Numbered from the stretch's first letter, positions 28,769-37,370 are shown. The stretch is DNA of 64,000 nucleotides from Flexivirga aerilata (GCF_013002715.1 NZ_JABENB010000001.1:1736001-1800000), one strand, 5' to 3'. The notes: generated from the letters alone by a model not told the origin. Made by a program: numbers and translations.

Positions 28769-29628
28769 TGACCGGTCTGCGCGAGGCGGTCGACGGCGCC
28801 ACCACGCAGCTGCGGGAGGCAGGCGTGCCGAGCGCCCGCGCCGACGCGGTGACGCTGCTCGCCCATGTGCTCCGGGTCCCGGCGGCCGAGCTGCAACGCC
28901 AGCTGGTGCTCGGCGGCGACCTCGATCCCGACACGCTCACCCGCTATGACGACCTGGTCGCCCACCGGCGCAGCCGGGTGCCGCTGCAGCACCTCACCGG
29001 CACGGCGCCCTTCCGCCACCTCGAACTCGCTGTAGGCCCAGGCGTTTTCGTGCCTCGCCCGGAAACCGAGCTGCTGGTCGACCTGGTGCTGCGGGCGGCG
29101 CACGGGCTGGCGTCTCCCACCGTCGTCGACCTGTGCACCGGCTCCGGCGCGATCGCGCTCGCGGTCAAGCAGGAGCTGCCGGCGGCCGCCGTGTCGGCGG
29201 TCGAGCTCGACCCGATGGCGCACGCCTGGGCGGCGCGCAACCGCGACAACCTCGGGCTTGACGTCGAGATCGCCTGTGGTGCGGCCCAATCCGCCTTCCC
29301 CGACCTCGATGAGGGAGTCGACGTGGTCGTGAGCAATCCGCCATACATCCCGGTGGGGATGGTGCCGATCGATCCCGAGGTGCGCGACCACGACCCCGAG
29401 GTCGCGCTCTACGGCGGCAGCGAGGACGGGCTGCGCATCCCGCTCGCCGTGGCGTCGCGGGCCGCCGAGCTGCTGCGCCCCGGCGGGGTGCTGATCATGG
29501 AACACGCTGACTCGCAAGGGGATTCACTGCCCGCAGCGCTGCGACAGCAAGGCATGTGGGTCGAGGTGGCCGATCATGTCGATCTCACCGAGCGACCGCG
29601 TGCGGTGACCGCGGTGCGGCGCTCCTAG
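28768..29628 (+). CDS. prmC: Release factor glutamine N5-methyltransferase
   Basis: SAM-dependent methyltransferase that modifies the GGQ glutamine of release factors; 286 residues. The helical N-terminal domain ends in RRSRVPLQHLTGTAPF. SAM motif: VVDLCTGSGAIALAVK (about 124-140). Catalytic NPPY at about 190-193 (VVSNPPYIPVGMVP). GTAPFRHLELAVGPGVFVPRPETE is the substrate-loop signature, given here as positions about 72-95. Overlaps prfA by one base. Confidence 0.96.
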   Translation: MTGLREAVDGATTQLREAGVPSARADAVTLLAHVLRVPAAELQRQLVLGGDLDPDTLTRYDDLVAHRRSRVPLQHLTGTAPFRHLELAVGPGVFVPRPETELLVDLVLRAAHGLASPTVVDLCTGSGAIALAVKQELPAAAVSAVELDPMAHAWAARNRDNLGLDVEIACGAAQSAFPDLDEGVDVVVSNPPYIPVGMVPIDPEVRDHDPEVALYGGSEDGLRIPLAVASRAAELLRPGGVLIMEHADSQGDSLPAALRQQGMWVEVADHVDLTERPRAVTAVRRS

Positions 29629-29654
29629 CGCTGCGTCGGGCGCCAGCCTCGCGC

Positions 29655-29711
29655 CGAGGTAGTAGTCCCGGTCGTGATGACGGCCTCTTAACGACCTGGG
29701 GTGCTACCTCG
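29655..29711. terminator. Imperfect long hairpin between convergent prmC and ABC permease genes
   Basis: CGAGGTAGTAGTCCCGGTCGT (about 29655-29675) pairs with a downstream arm ending GCTACCTCG, with about four mismatches over 21 positions and a 15-base loop. The location between convergent genes suggests a two-way terminator. It has no T-tract. Confidence 0.5.
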
Positions 29712-29732
29712 ACGAGGGGGAGCCGCGCCCAT

Positions 29733-30602
29733 TCAGCCCTTCACGCCGCCCGCCGCGACGAATCCGTCGCGCAGGCGCCGGCCGAGCAGCAGGTAGAGCA
29801 GCGCGACCGGCAGGGAGTAGAGGATCGAGAAGGCGGCGAGCTGGCCGTATTGCACCTGCCCGTACTGCGAGGAGAAGGTGAACAGCGACACCGCGGCGGG
29901 CAGCTTGTCCGGCGACAGCAGCAGCATGAAGGGCACGAAGAAGTTGCCCCACATGCCGACGAACGTCAGCATCGTCACCACCGCCGTGCCGGGCCGCATG
30001 AGCGGCAGCACGATCGACCACAGCGTGCGCACCATGCCGGCGCCCTCGGTCCAGGCCGACTCCTCGAGCTCCTGCGGGACGCCGTCCATGAAGTTCTTCA
30101 TCAGGAAGATCGCGTAGGGCAGCGAGGACGCGGCGAGGAAGACCGCGGCGGCGGGCATCGAGTCGATCAGGTTGACCTGCACGAACATCGCGTAGACCGG
30201 GATCATGATCGCGGTGAGCGGCAGCCCGCTCGCGAAGATGATCGTCATCAGGAACGGCCGGGTGGCCCGGGAGCGATAGCGGCTCAGCGGGTATGCCGCG
30301 AGTGCCGCACAGACCACGGTGAGGATCGTGCCGCCGCCGCACAACAACAGCGAGTTCCAGATCGGCCGGTAGGTGGTCTTCTCGTTGAGCACGCCGCGGT
30401 AGTTGTCGAAGGTGGGCGAGCCCGGCCACGCGACGGCCAGCGAGGCGTTCTTGTCGAACGACGCCAGGATCACCCACACGAGCGGGATGCAGAAGAGGAA
30501 CGCGACGATCAGCAGGATGCCGCTGGAGCCGGTCTTCACCGCGGTGTCGCGCGGGCGCGAGCGCCTCGTCGTACGCCGCAGAGCGGGGGCGTCGGTCGTC
30601 AT
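29733..30602 (-). CDS. Carbohydrate ABC transporter permease (MalG type)
   Basis: Second inner-membrane subunit of a sugar importer, 289 residues with six predicted helices (for example ILLIVAFLFCIPLVWVILAS near residue 30 and LAAFSILYSLPVALLYLLLG near 265). The EAA loop that contacts the ATPase is ELEESAWTEGAGMVRTLWSI (about 190-210), with the family P-LM-PG sequence after it. It lies 10 bases after the MalF-type gene on the same strand. Substrate not predictable; the set resembles CUT1 oligosaccharide systems. Confidence 0.92.
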   Translation of the reverse strand: MTTDAPALRRTTRRSRPRDTAVKTGSSGILLIVAFLFCIPLVWVILASFDKNASLAVAWPGSPTFDNYRGVLNEKTTYRPIWNSLLLCGGGTILTVVCAALAAYPLSRYRSRATRPFLMTIIFASGLPLTAIMIPVYAMFVQVNLIDSMPAAAVFLAASSLPYAIFLMKNFMDGVPQELEESAWTEGAGMVRTLWSIVLPLMRPGTAVVTMLTFVGMWGNFFVPFMLLLSPDKLPAAVSLFTFSSQYGQVQYGQLAAFSILYSLPVALLYLLLGRRLRDGFVAAGGVKG

Positions 30603-30612
30603 CGCGTCGTCC

Positions 30613-31545
30613 TCACGTCAGGTCCTCCTTCGGCAGCACCTTGAGGTAGGCGAGCGCGGCGACGCCGCCGACGAGCAGGAGCACGAGTGCGACCGCCGTG
30701 CCGTAGCCGAGCTGCCCGAAGCTGAACGCCTGTTGGTACATGTAGAGCGGCAGCGTCTGGCTCTTGGTGCCGGGGCCGCCGCCGGTCATCACGAAGATCA
30801 GCCCGAAGACCGACAGCGTCTGCAGGGTGGTGAGCAGCAGGTTGGTCATGATCGAGCGACGGATCAGCGGCACGGTGATGGACCAGAAGCGGCGCAGCGG
30901 GCCGGCGCCGTCGATCGCGGCGCTCTCCTCGACCTCCGGGTCGAGCTGGGAGAGCGCGGCGGAGTAGGTCAGCATCGAGAAGGCCGTACCGCGCCAGATG
31001 TTGGCGAACGACACCGCCACGATCGGCGCACTGATCAACCAGTCCTGCGGGCCGAGGCCAAACCAGTCGAACACCTTGTTGAGCGAGCCGTCGCCGGAAA
31101 GGAAGGTGTACCAGAGGTATCCGGCCACGACCTCCGGGATGATCCACGCGCCGATGACGACCGTGCCGGTGAGCCACGAAACCCATGCGGCGCACTTGCG
31201 CAGGAGCAGTGCCAGCGCCATGCCGAGGAGGTTCTGGCCGATGACGCCGGACACCACGGTGAATACCAGCGTCAGCCACATGGCGTTCCAGAAGTCGGCC
31301 TTGGCGAACGCGTCGGTGAAGTTGGTCAGCCCGACGAGCGAGGTGTGGTCGGCGCCCTCGCCGCGCAAGGCCTTGTTGGTGAAGGCGAGGTAGATCGAGT
31401 AGATCACCGGGCCGGCCATGAAGATCAGCAGCAGCGCGACCGCCGGGAGCAGCGGCATGCCGCGGCGTGCGGTGCGTGCCGGGTCACGGTCGTTCGTGCG
31501 GCCGGGACCGGTTGTCAGCGTTGAGGTTTCGGCGACAGCAGCCAT
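30613..31545 (-). CDS. Carbohydrate ABC transporter permease (MalF type)
   Basis: First inner-membrane subunit, 310 residues, with a charged N-terminal tail (about 1-30) and a first helix at LLPAVALLLIFMAGPVIYSI. The EAA loop is PEVEESAAIDGAGPLRRFWS (about 205-225). The ATG overlaps the stop of the binding-protein gene (TGATG). Gene order binding protein, MalF, MalG is typical of CUT1 importers. No ATPase gene accompanies them, so a shared MsmK/UgpC-like ATPase elsewhere is expected. Confidence 0.92.
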   Translation of the reverse strand: MAAVAETSTLTTGPGRTNDRDPARTARRGMPLLPAVALLLIFMAGPVIYSIYLAFTNKALRGEGADHTSLVGLTNFTDAFAKADFWNAMWLTLVFTVVSGVIGQNLLGMALALLLRKCAAWVSWLTGTVVIGAWIIPEVVAGYLWYTFLSGDGSLNKVFDWFGLGPQDWLISAPIVAVSFANIWRGTAFSMLTYSAALSQLDPEVEESAAIDGAGPLRRFWSITVPLIRRSIMTNLLLTTLQTLSVFGLIFVMTGGGPGTKSQTLPLYMYQQAFSFGQLGYGTAVALVLLLVGGVAALAYLKVLPKEDLT

Positions 31546-32906
31546 CACGCACCTGCCTTCGTCGTCTGGTCCCGACCCACGATGTCGATCAGCATCGAGT
31601 CGTATGCCGCCGCTGCCGCGGCCGGACTCTTCGATCCGATCAGCATCGCCTCGCAGGCGATCTGGATCGCGTTGGAGATCTGCGGATAGGGCGCCAGCGC
31701 CGGCCGGTAGGTGGTGTCCTTGACGAGTGAGGTCATGAATTTCGTTGTCGGAGAGGACTTTTGGTAGCGCGGCTCCGCGGCGACGTCCGAACGCACCGCG
31801 ATCTGGGAGTCCTTGATGCAGTAGTCGGTGTTGTTGGTGCGGTTGCACATGGTGCGCACGAACTCAAACGCACGGTCGGGGTTCTTGGCCCGCTTCGGGA
31901 TCGCCCAGCAGAAGCCGCCGGACATCGTCACCACGCCGGGAGCCGCACCGTGCTGGGTCGGCATCTTGGCCACCGACATGCTCCCCGCCCAGTCCGGCCA
32001 CGAGTCGGTCCAGCCGCCGGGGATCCAGCTGCCGTCGACCGCCATCGCGATCTTGTCGTGGGGCCACATTGTGTTGTAGAGCCGGTCGGCCATGTTGGGG
32101 TCGAGCGCGTCCGACAGTTGCAGCCCGAGCTTCTCCGCCGAGATGGTCCGCATGAAGCGCAGGGCGTCGGTGAAGCCCGGTGAGCCGGTCACCCACTTGC
32201 GCTGCTGCTCGTCATACAGCGTGGAGCCGGTGCCGTAGAGCAGCATCTCGAAGCCCTGCATCGCCGTCGCCTCGCCCATCGCCTTGCTCGACCAGATGTT
32301 GATCGGTACGACGCCGGGCAGCTTCTGCTTGATCGTGCGCGCGGCGGTGAGGATGTCGTCCCAGGTCCTCGGTTGCCACCGCTCGGGCAGCCCGGCCTTG
32401 GCCAGCAGCCTGCGGTTGAACCAGATCGCGCGGGTGTCGGTGCTGAGCGGCACGCCGTAGTGCTTGCCGTCGGTGTATTTCACCGCGTCCCGGGTGGTCG
32501 GGTAGTAGAGCTTCCAGTCCGGCCAGGTCGCCAGGTAGTCGTCGATCGGTCGCAGGTAGCCGGCCGCGATGTCGGAGTTGAGGATGAACGTGTCCTCGTA
32601 GATGAGGTCGGGTGCGGTGCGGCCGCTGCTCATCATCAGCTCGGTCTTGGTGTAGTAATCGTTCTCCGAGGCGACCAGCGGAATGAGGTCGACGTCGAAC
32701 CCGGCTCCGGCCGCTGCGAACTGGCTGGAGACGCCGCGCAGGAAATCGCCCATGATCGTGCCCGAGCCGAACTGCTTGTAGGTCAGCTTCACCGCATCGC
32801 CCGAGTCGCTGCCGCAGCCGGACAGGCCGAGCGGCAGGGCGATCACCGAGCTCGCGGTGAACCACAGCGCGGTTCTCCTGCTGACTCCCGCTGTCGGGTC
32901 GGGCAT
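31545..32906 (-). CDS. Extracellular sugar-binding lipoprotein of ABC importer
   Basis: Solute-binding protein of the CUT1 type, 453 residues. The N-terminus has SRRTALWFTASSVIALPLGL followed by SGCGSDSGD: a Tat-like twin arginine and a lipobox (LSGC), so it should be a membrane-anchored lipoprotein. Mature-region features include YKQFGSGTIMGDFLRGVSSQ, LIYEDTFILNSDIA, GVPLSTDTRAIWFNRRLLAK and MSGGFCWAIPKRAKNPDRAF. ATG 32906 is chosen; an in-frame ATG four codons upstream is possible since AGGA lies between. First gene of the importer operon; no regulator is adjacent. Confidence 0.92.
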   Translation of the reverse strand: MPDPTAGVSRRTALWFTASSVIALPLGLSGCGSDSGDAVKLTYKQFGSGTIMGDFLRGVSSQFAAAGAGFDVDLIPLVASENDYYTKTELMMSSGRTAPDLIYEDTFILNSDIAAGYLRPIDDYLATWPDWKLYYPTTRDAVKYTDGKHYGVPLSTDTRAIWFNRRLLAKAGLPERWQPRTWDDILTAARTIKQKLPGVVPINIWSSKAMGEATAMQGFEMLLYGTGSTLYDEQQRKWVTGSPGFTDALRFMRTISAEKLGLQLSDALDPNMADRLYNTMWPHDKIAMAVDGSWIPGGWTDSWPDWAGSMSVAKMPTQHGAAPGVVTMSGGFCWAIPKRAKNPDRAFEFVRTMCNRTNNTDYCIKDSQIAVRSDVAAEPRYQKSSPTTKFMTSLVKDTTYRPALAPYPQISNAIQIACEAMLIGSKSPAAAAAAYDSMLIDIVGRDQTTKAGA

Positions 32907-33019
32907 CGGGCACCACATCCTGAAGGCCGATCGTCGCGGCAGGCGTTGACGCGACGTTGACCTACTGTGACAAGAATTGCCCGGTCGTGGGTGGAAACGG
33001 GCCCGATTGCTTGATCGGT

Positions 33020-33580
33020 TCAGTCGAGCACGACCGCGCCGGTGAGCTCCACGACGATCTCCCGGGCCTGCTCGGTGGTGATCATCGCGCCCTTGAGCAC
33101 GCGCAGCCGGTCGAGGTCGCACGGCCCGAGCGAGGCGCCGCGCAGATCGGCGCCGTCGAGGTTGGCGTCGTAGAGGTCGGCCTGGGTCAGGTCGCACCCG
33201 TCGAGGGTGGAGGAGCGCAGGTCGGTGCCGCGCAGGATCGCCTCGGTGAAGCGGCACCCGGTGAGATCGGTGTGCGACAGCACGGCGCCGATCAGGTTGG
33301 CGGCGAAGAGGTTCGACCGCTGGATGGTGAAACCGAGCCCACGGGTCTGTGGCATCGAGACGCCCATCAGGCGGCACCCGACGAGCCGCGCACCGCCCAT
33401 CGACGCGCCGTCCAGACGTGCCTCGTCGAGCACGCAGTCGGTGAACGCGACCTCGGTCAGGTCGGCGTCGCGCAGGTCCGCGCGGGTCAGGTCGCAGCGC
33501 ACCAGCTCGACCGCTTCAGTGGCGTCCGCGAGCAGCCTGCGCAGTTCGGGCCCGGCATACGTCTGGTCGACGAGTTCCAT
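33020..33580 (-). CDS. Pentapeptide-repeat protein
   Basis: A 186-residue protein dominated by A(D/N)LxX pentapeptides forming a right-handed quadrilateral beta-helix: CDLTRADLRDADLTEVAFTD, then GARLVGCRL, NLFAANLIGAVLSHTDL and DLYDANLDGADLRGASLG. An N-terminal helical cap (ELVDQTYAGPELRRLLADAT) and a C-terminal cap (EQAREIVVELTGAVVLD) flank the solenoid. Such proteins include DNA-mimic gyrase protectors, but most have no known role and no gyrase link is visible here. ATG 33580 is preferred because residues upstream of it are not repeat-like; an upstream in-frame start at 33634 runs into the palindrome. Confidence 0.85.
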   Translation of the reverse strand: MELVDQTYAGPELRRLLADATEAVELVRCDLTRADLRDADLTEVAFTDCVLDEARLDGASMGGARLVGCRLMGVSMPQTRGLGFTIQRSNLFAANLIGAVLSHTDLTGCRFTEAILRGTDLRSSTLDGCDLTQADLYDANLDGADLRGASLGPCDLDRLRVLKGAMITTEQAREIVVELTGAVVLD

Positions 33581-33625
33581 GGGCACGAGTCTGGCAGCGG
33601 GCACCGACTGGTCCACCAATATGGG

Positions 33626-33700
33626 ACTTGTCACGTGCTACAGCACGTGACAAGTCGGGTGTTCGTGGGACAAGTCCGGTAGTCGTGGCACAAGTCGGCA
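33626..33700. repeat. Perfect 14-bp-arm palindrome followed by three direct repeats
   Basis: The 350-base gap 33635-33985 starts in this structure. ACTTGTCACGTGCT (33626-33639) and AGCACGTGACAAGT (33642-33655) form a perfect inverted repeat. CGTG-(G/C)ACAAGTC-G then recurs at about 33645, 33665 and 33686 with roughly 20-base spacing. It could be an operator array or a recombination remnant. After it lies the GNAT remnant. Confidence 0.75.
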
Positions 33701-33701
33701 G

Positions 33702-33895
33702 GGCTGGACCCGGCTGCGCACCGCGGCCCTGACCGCCGACGGCAGGGGGTGCCGGCTACCGACCTGCCCGAGCGCCTGCGTGCCGGCCGTCGCTTCGTGC
33801 AGACGCACACCGAGCGGCACAACGCGCCGATGCAGCGCGCCAACGAGGCGTTCGGTTTTCGCCGCGTCGACGTGCTGCACGAACTCGAGGGTTGA
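33702..33895 (+). pseudogene. Remnant of a GNAT acetyltransferase C-terminus
   Basis: The last ~45 codons read FVQTHTERHNAPMQRANEAF then GFRRVDVLHELEG and a stop. T-x-N-APM-x-x-(V/A)NE-x-FGFR is the C-terminal signature of GNAT N-acetyltransferases. Upstream homology (TRLRTAALTADGRG) continues in another frame, so there is a frameshift near 33745. No N-terminal two-thirds or start is present; the fragment begins next to the palindrome at 33626-33655. It is a decayed gene, perhaps truncated by a rearrangement there. Confidence 0.6.
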
Positions 33896-33972
33896 GCTGC
33901 CCGAGCCCACCGGTGCCGACGCCCCGGCCGACCGGTAGCTCGGGCGCACCCTCGGCGTCCCGGCCGATCTGA

Positions 33973-33978
33973 CAAACT
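33973..33978 (+). promoter_or_regulatory. Possible -10 box of leaderless tsaC
   Basis: CAAACT ends seven bases before the GTG at 33986 and no ribosome binding site is present. The match to TANNNT is imperfect (C at the first position). Confidence 0.35.
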
Positions 33979-33985
33979 TGCCCGC

Positions 33986-34927
33986 GTGAGCCCGGTCTTC
34001 GATTGCAGCACGCCCGAATCCCGTGACGAGGGCATCACCGCCGCAAGCGACGCGATCCTGCGCGGGGAGTGCGTGGTCATCCCGACCGACACCGTCTACG
34101 GCATCGCCGCCGACGCGTTCAACGCCGCCGCGGTCGGTCAGTTGCTGGAGGCCAAGGGCCGCGGCCGCGAGATGCCGCCGCCGGTGCTGATCCCCAACCG
34201 GCAGACGGTCGACGGCCTGGCGATGGCCGTCCCGTCATACGTATGGCGGCTGATCGACGCGTTCTGGCCCGGCGGACTCACGCTCGTGCTGCGCGCGCAG
34301 CAGTCTCTCGCCTGGGACCTCGGCGACACCAACGGCACCGTGGGGCTGCGGATGCCCGACGACGAGATTGCCCTGGCGGTGCTGGAGCGCACCGGCCCGC
34401 TCGCGGTGAGCTCGGCCAACCGCACCGGCAAGCCATCGGCCACCACCGTCACCGAGGCCGGTTTCATGCTCGGCCACTACGTCGACGTCTACCTCGACGG
34501 CGGCGAGCGCGGCGCCGACACCTCCTCGACGATCCTCGACTGCACCAAGCCCGACCCGGTGGTGCTGCGCGAGGGCACGATCTCCGACGACGCACTGCGC
34601 AAGGTTCTCGGCGACGTCGAGCTGATCAGCGGGCGCGCGGTCAACTCGGCGGTGCCCGAGCACCCGGTCGACCTCGACAAGCCGGCCGGCGACGACGGCT
34701 CGGCCGGTGCCGCGATCGACCTCGACAAGCCGGCCGACCAGTCAATTCAGGACCAGCCCGACGACCAGCCCGTCGACCAGCCCGACGCCGACCAGCCCGT
34801 CATCCACGACTCCGCCGACGCGCCCGCACACCCGCCGACCCTCGGTCAGCAGTGGGAGCAGGACGCGCCGCACGATCCCGCTGGTCCGTCCTCCGGCCGG
34901 CACGACCAGCCCGACCACGAGAAATAA
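33986..34927 (+). CDS. tsaC: L-threonylcarbamoyladenylate synthase (YrdC/TsaC) with acidic C-terminal tail
   Basis: Makes threonylcarbamoyl-AMP for the t6A37 modification of ANN-decoding tRNAs. The YrdC domain covers about residues 10-210: CVVIPTDTVYGIAADAFN, AKGRGREMPPPVLIPN, FWPGGLTLVLRAQ, LRMPDDEIALAVL and VSSANRTGKPSATTV. The last ~95 residues are a low-complexity Asp/Pro/Gln-rich tail with repeats of DLDKPA and QPDDQPVDQPDADQP; this is not the Sua5 C-terminal domain. GTG start. It heads a tsaC-glyA-wecA block that leads into the atp operon, an order also found in other actinobacteria. Confidence 0.93.
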   Translation: MSPVFDCSTPESRDEGITAASDAILRGECVVIPTDTVYGIAADAFNAAAVGQLLEAKGRGREMPPPVLIPNRQTVDGLAMAVPSYVWRLIDAFWPGGLTLVLRAQQSLAWDLGDTNGTVGLRMPDDEIALAVLERTGPLAVSSANRTGKPSATTVTEAGFMLGHYVDVYLDGGERGADTSSTILDCTKPDPVVLREGTISDDALRKVLGDVELISGRAVNSAVPEHPVDLDKPAGDDGSAGAAIDLDKPADQSIQDQPDDQPVDQPDADQPVIHDSADAPAHPPTLGQQWEQDAPHDPAGPSSGRHDQPDHEK

Positions 34928-34937
34928 GGTGTCCGAC

Positions 34938-36221
34938 ATGAGCACGCCCTACTACGGCCCCGACTACGCCGCGCTGCAGGACTTCGACCCGGAGATCGCC
35001 GGGGTGCTGGTCGACGAGCTCGACCGCATCCGCGGCGGTCTGCAGCTGATCGCCAGCGAGAACATGTCCAGCCCCGCGGTCATCACCGCGCTCGGCTCGA
35101 CCCTGACCAACAAGTACGCCGAGGGCTACCCCGGCCGCCGCTACTACGGCGGCTGCGAGGTCGTCGACGTCGCCGAGAACCTCGCGATCGACCGGTGCAA
35201 GGAGCTCTTCGGCGCCGACCACGCCAACGTGCAGCCGCACTCGGGCGCGAGCGCCAACCAGGCCGTCTACGGCGCGTTCATGCAGCCCGGCGATACCATC
35301 CTCGCGATGTCGCTGCCGATGGGCGGCCACCTCACCCACGGCACCAAGGTCAGCTTCTCCGGCAAGTGGTTCAACGCGATCGGCTACGGCGTCGACAAGG
35401 AGACCGAGAACATCGACTACGACGAGGTCGAGCGCCTCGCCAAGGAGCACAAGCCGAAGGTGATCCTCGCCGGCGGCTCGGCCATCCCGCGGCTGATCGA
35501 CTTCGAGTTCTTCCGCAAGCTCGCCGACGAGGTCGGCGCGATCTTCTGGGTCGACGCCGCCCACTTCATCGGTCTTGTCGCCGGGCAGGCGATCCCCAGC
35601 CCGGTGCCGTATGCCGATGTCGTCTCCTTCACCACCCACAAGGTGCTGCGCGGCCCGCGCGCCGGCGCGATCGTCTGCAAGGAGGAGCACGCCAAGGCGA
35701 TCGACAAGGCGGTCTTCCCGATGATGCAGGGCGGCCCGCAGATGCACTCGATCGCGGCCAAGGCGGTCAACTTCAAGGAGTGCAACACCCCGGAATACCG
35801 CGACTACGCGCGGCAGGTCATCGCCAACGCCCAGCAGCTGGCAACCTCGTTGGGGGAGTTCGGGATTCGCCCGACGACCGGCGGCACGGACACCCACCTC
35901 TCCCTGCACGACCTGCAGGGCATCGGCGTCACCGGGGCCGACGCGGAGAAGCGCGCCGACGCCGCGGGCATCGTGCTCAACAAGAACGCCATCCCCTTCG
36001 ACCCGGCCAAGCCCAACATCGCCTCCGGCATCCGCGTCGGCTCGCCGAGCGTGACCACCCAGGGCATGGGCACCGACGAGATGAAGCTCATCGCCGAGCT
36101 GATCAACACCGCGATCACCAAGGGCGACGGCGACCCGGAGCACCAGGTCGCCAAGGACGTGCGCGCCCAGGTGACCGAGCTGGTCGGACGCTTCCCGGCA
36201 TACCCCGCCCCCGGCGCCTGA
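34938..36221 (+). CDS. glyA: Serine hydroxymethyltransferase
   Basis: PLP enzyme interconverting serine and glycine with tetrahydrofolate; supplies one-carbon units. 427 residues. Signatures: GLQLIASENMSSPAVITALG, NKYAEGYPGRRYYGGCEVVD, NVQPHSGASANQAVY, and the PLP lysine in FTTHKVLRGPRAG (about residue 235). VDAAHFIGLVAG replaces the usual DxAHIAGLVA, a conservative change. ATG 34938 has AAGG eight bases upstream; a GTG three codons earlier is also in frame. Starts 10 bases after tsaC. Confidence 0.95.
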   Translation: MSTPYYGPDYAALQDFDPEIAGVLVDELDRIRGGLQLIASENMSSPAVITALGSTLTNKYAEGYPGRRYYGGCEVVDVAENLAIDRCKELFGADHANVQPHSGASANQAVYGAFMQPGDTILAMSLPMGGHLTHGTKVSFSGKWFNAIGYGVDKETENIDYDEVERLAKEHKPKVILAGGSAIPRLIDFEFFRKLADEVGAIFWVDAAHFIGLVAGQAIPSPVPYADVVSFTTHKVLRGPRAGAIVCKEEHAKAIDKAVFPMMQGGPQMHSIAAKAVNFKECNTPEYRDYARQVIANAQQLATSLGEFGIRPTTGGTDTHLSLHDLQGIGVTGADAEKRADAAGIVLNKNAIPFDPAKPNIASGIRVGSPSVTTQGMGTDEMKLIAELINTAITKGDGDPEHQVAKDVRAQVTELVGRFPAYPAPGA

Positions 36222-36254
36222 TCGCGGCGCCGGCCGCGACACCGAGATCAGCAC

Positions 36255-37331
36255 GTGCGTGAATACCTGCTCGTCGCCATCGTGGCGGCCGCGATCACCT
36301 TCGTGGCGACGCCCGGCATCCGCTGGGCGGCCATCCGGTGGAACGCGGTCACCCCGGTGCGCGTGCGGGACGTGCACACCGTGCCGATCCCGCGGCTCGG
36401 TGGCCTGGCGATGCTGCTCGGCTTCGCCGCGTCGATCCTGATCGCGTCGCAGCTGCCCTATCTCGGCAACCGGATCGACTACTCCAACCTCTTCTGGGTG
36501 CTGGTGGCCGCCGGCATCATCACCGTGCTCGGCGCGGTCGACGACTTCCGCGACCTCGACCCCCTCACCAAGGTGGCCGGCACCGTGCTGGCCGCCCTGG
36601 TGATGGCGGCGCTCGGCGGGGTGCAGCTGCTCTTCCTGCCGGTCTTCGGGACCCAGACGATCCTGCCGCAGCAGGTGCTGCAGGGGCTGACCGTGCTGGT
36701 CGTGATCGCGACGACGCAGGCGGTCAACTTCGCCGACGGCCTGGACGGGCTGGCGGCCGGGACGGTCGCGATCGCGGCCACGGCGTTCTTCATCTGGAGC
36801 TACACGACCCGGCCCAACGACGACCAGAGCGTCTTCACGATGGCGACCTTCATCTCGGCCGCCATCGTCGGCTGCTGCCTCGGCTTCCTGCCGCACAACT
36901 TCCATCCGGCGAAGCTCTTCATGGGCGACGCCGGCGCGCTGCTGCTCGGGTTGCTGCTCGCGACCGCCACGATCTCCTTCACCGGCAACTTCGATCCGTC
37001 CTCGGACACCAAGCAGTCGAGCGTGGCGATCCTGCTGCCGATCGCGCTGCCGGTGGTGATCCTCGCGCTGCCGGTGCTCGACGTGGTGCTGGCGTTCATC
37101 CGGCGCGGCGGGAAGTTCTGGCATCCCGACAAGAAGCACCTGCACCACCGGCTGATGCGGATGGGCCACCCGCACCGCCGGGCGGTCCTCCTGCTCTACC
37201 TGTGGTCGGCCTCCGCGGCCGGGGGAGTGCTGGCCTACAACTACCTGTCGAGCCCCTGGGCGACGGCCCTGCTCTTCGGCCTGCTCGCGCTTTCGCTCGG
37301 CCTGACGTTGGGTCTGCCGAGGATCGGGTAA
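36255..37331 (+). CDS. wecA: MraY/WecA-family undecaprenyl-phosphate sugar-1-phosphate transferase
   Basis: Polytopic membrane enzyme, 358 residues and about ten helices, that loads N-acetylhexosamine-1-phosphate onto a polyprenyl phosphate; in actinobacteria it primes arabinogalactan-, teichoic-acid- or polysaccharide-type linkers. Diagnostic loops are VHTVPIPRLGGLAMLLGF, TVLGAVDDFRDLDPLTKVAG (metal-binding DD), VNFADGLDGLAAG and PAKLFMGDAGALLLGLLLA, with LHHRLMRMGHPHRRAVLLLY at the C-terminus. WecA (Rfe) type is preferred over MraY because it lies beside the atp genes and outside a dcw cluster. GTG start. Confidence 0.88.
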   Translation: MREYLLVAIVAAAITFVATPGIRWAAIRWNAVTPVRVRDVHTVPIPRLGGLAMLLGFAASILIASQLPYLGNRIDYSNLFWVLVAAGIITVLGAVDDFRDLDPLTKVAGTVLAALVMAALGGVQLLFLPVFGTQTILPQQVLQGLTVLVVIATTQAVNFADGLDGLAAGTVAIAATAFFIWSYTTRPNDDQSVFTMATFISAAIVGCCLGFLPHNFHPAKLFMGDAGALLLGLLLATATISFTGNFDPSSDTKQSSVAILLPIALPVVILALPVLDVVLAFIRRGGKFWHPDKKHLHHRLMRMGHPHRRAVLLLYLWSASAAGGVLAYNYLSSPWATALLFGLLALSLGLTLGLPRIG

Positions 37332-37370
37332 GCCTTGTGGCAGAGCCGATTTCGTGTCTCACAGGAGCTT

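Noticed and set aside
33631..34092. Minus-strand open frame over the GNAT remnant
   Set aside because: It reads through the palindrome and into tsaC antisense with no family resemblance.
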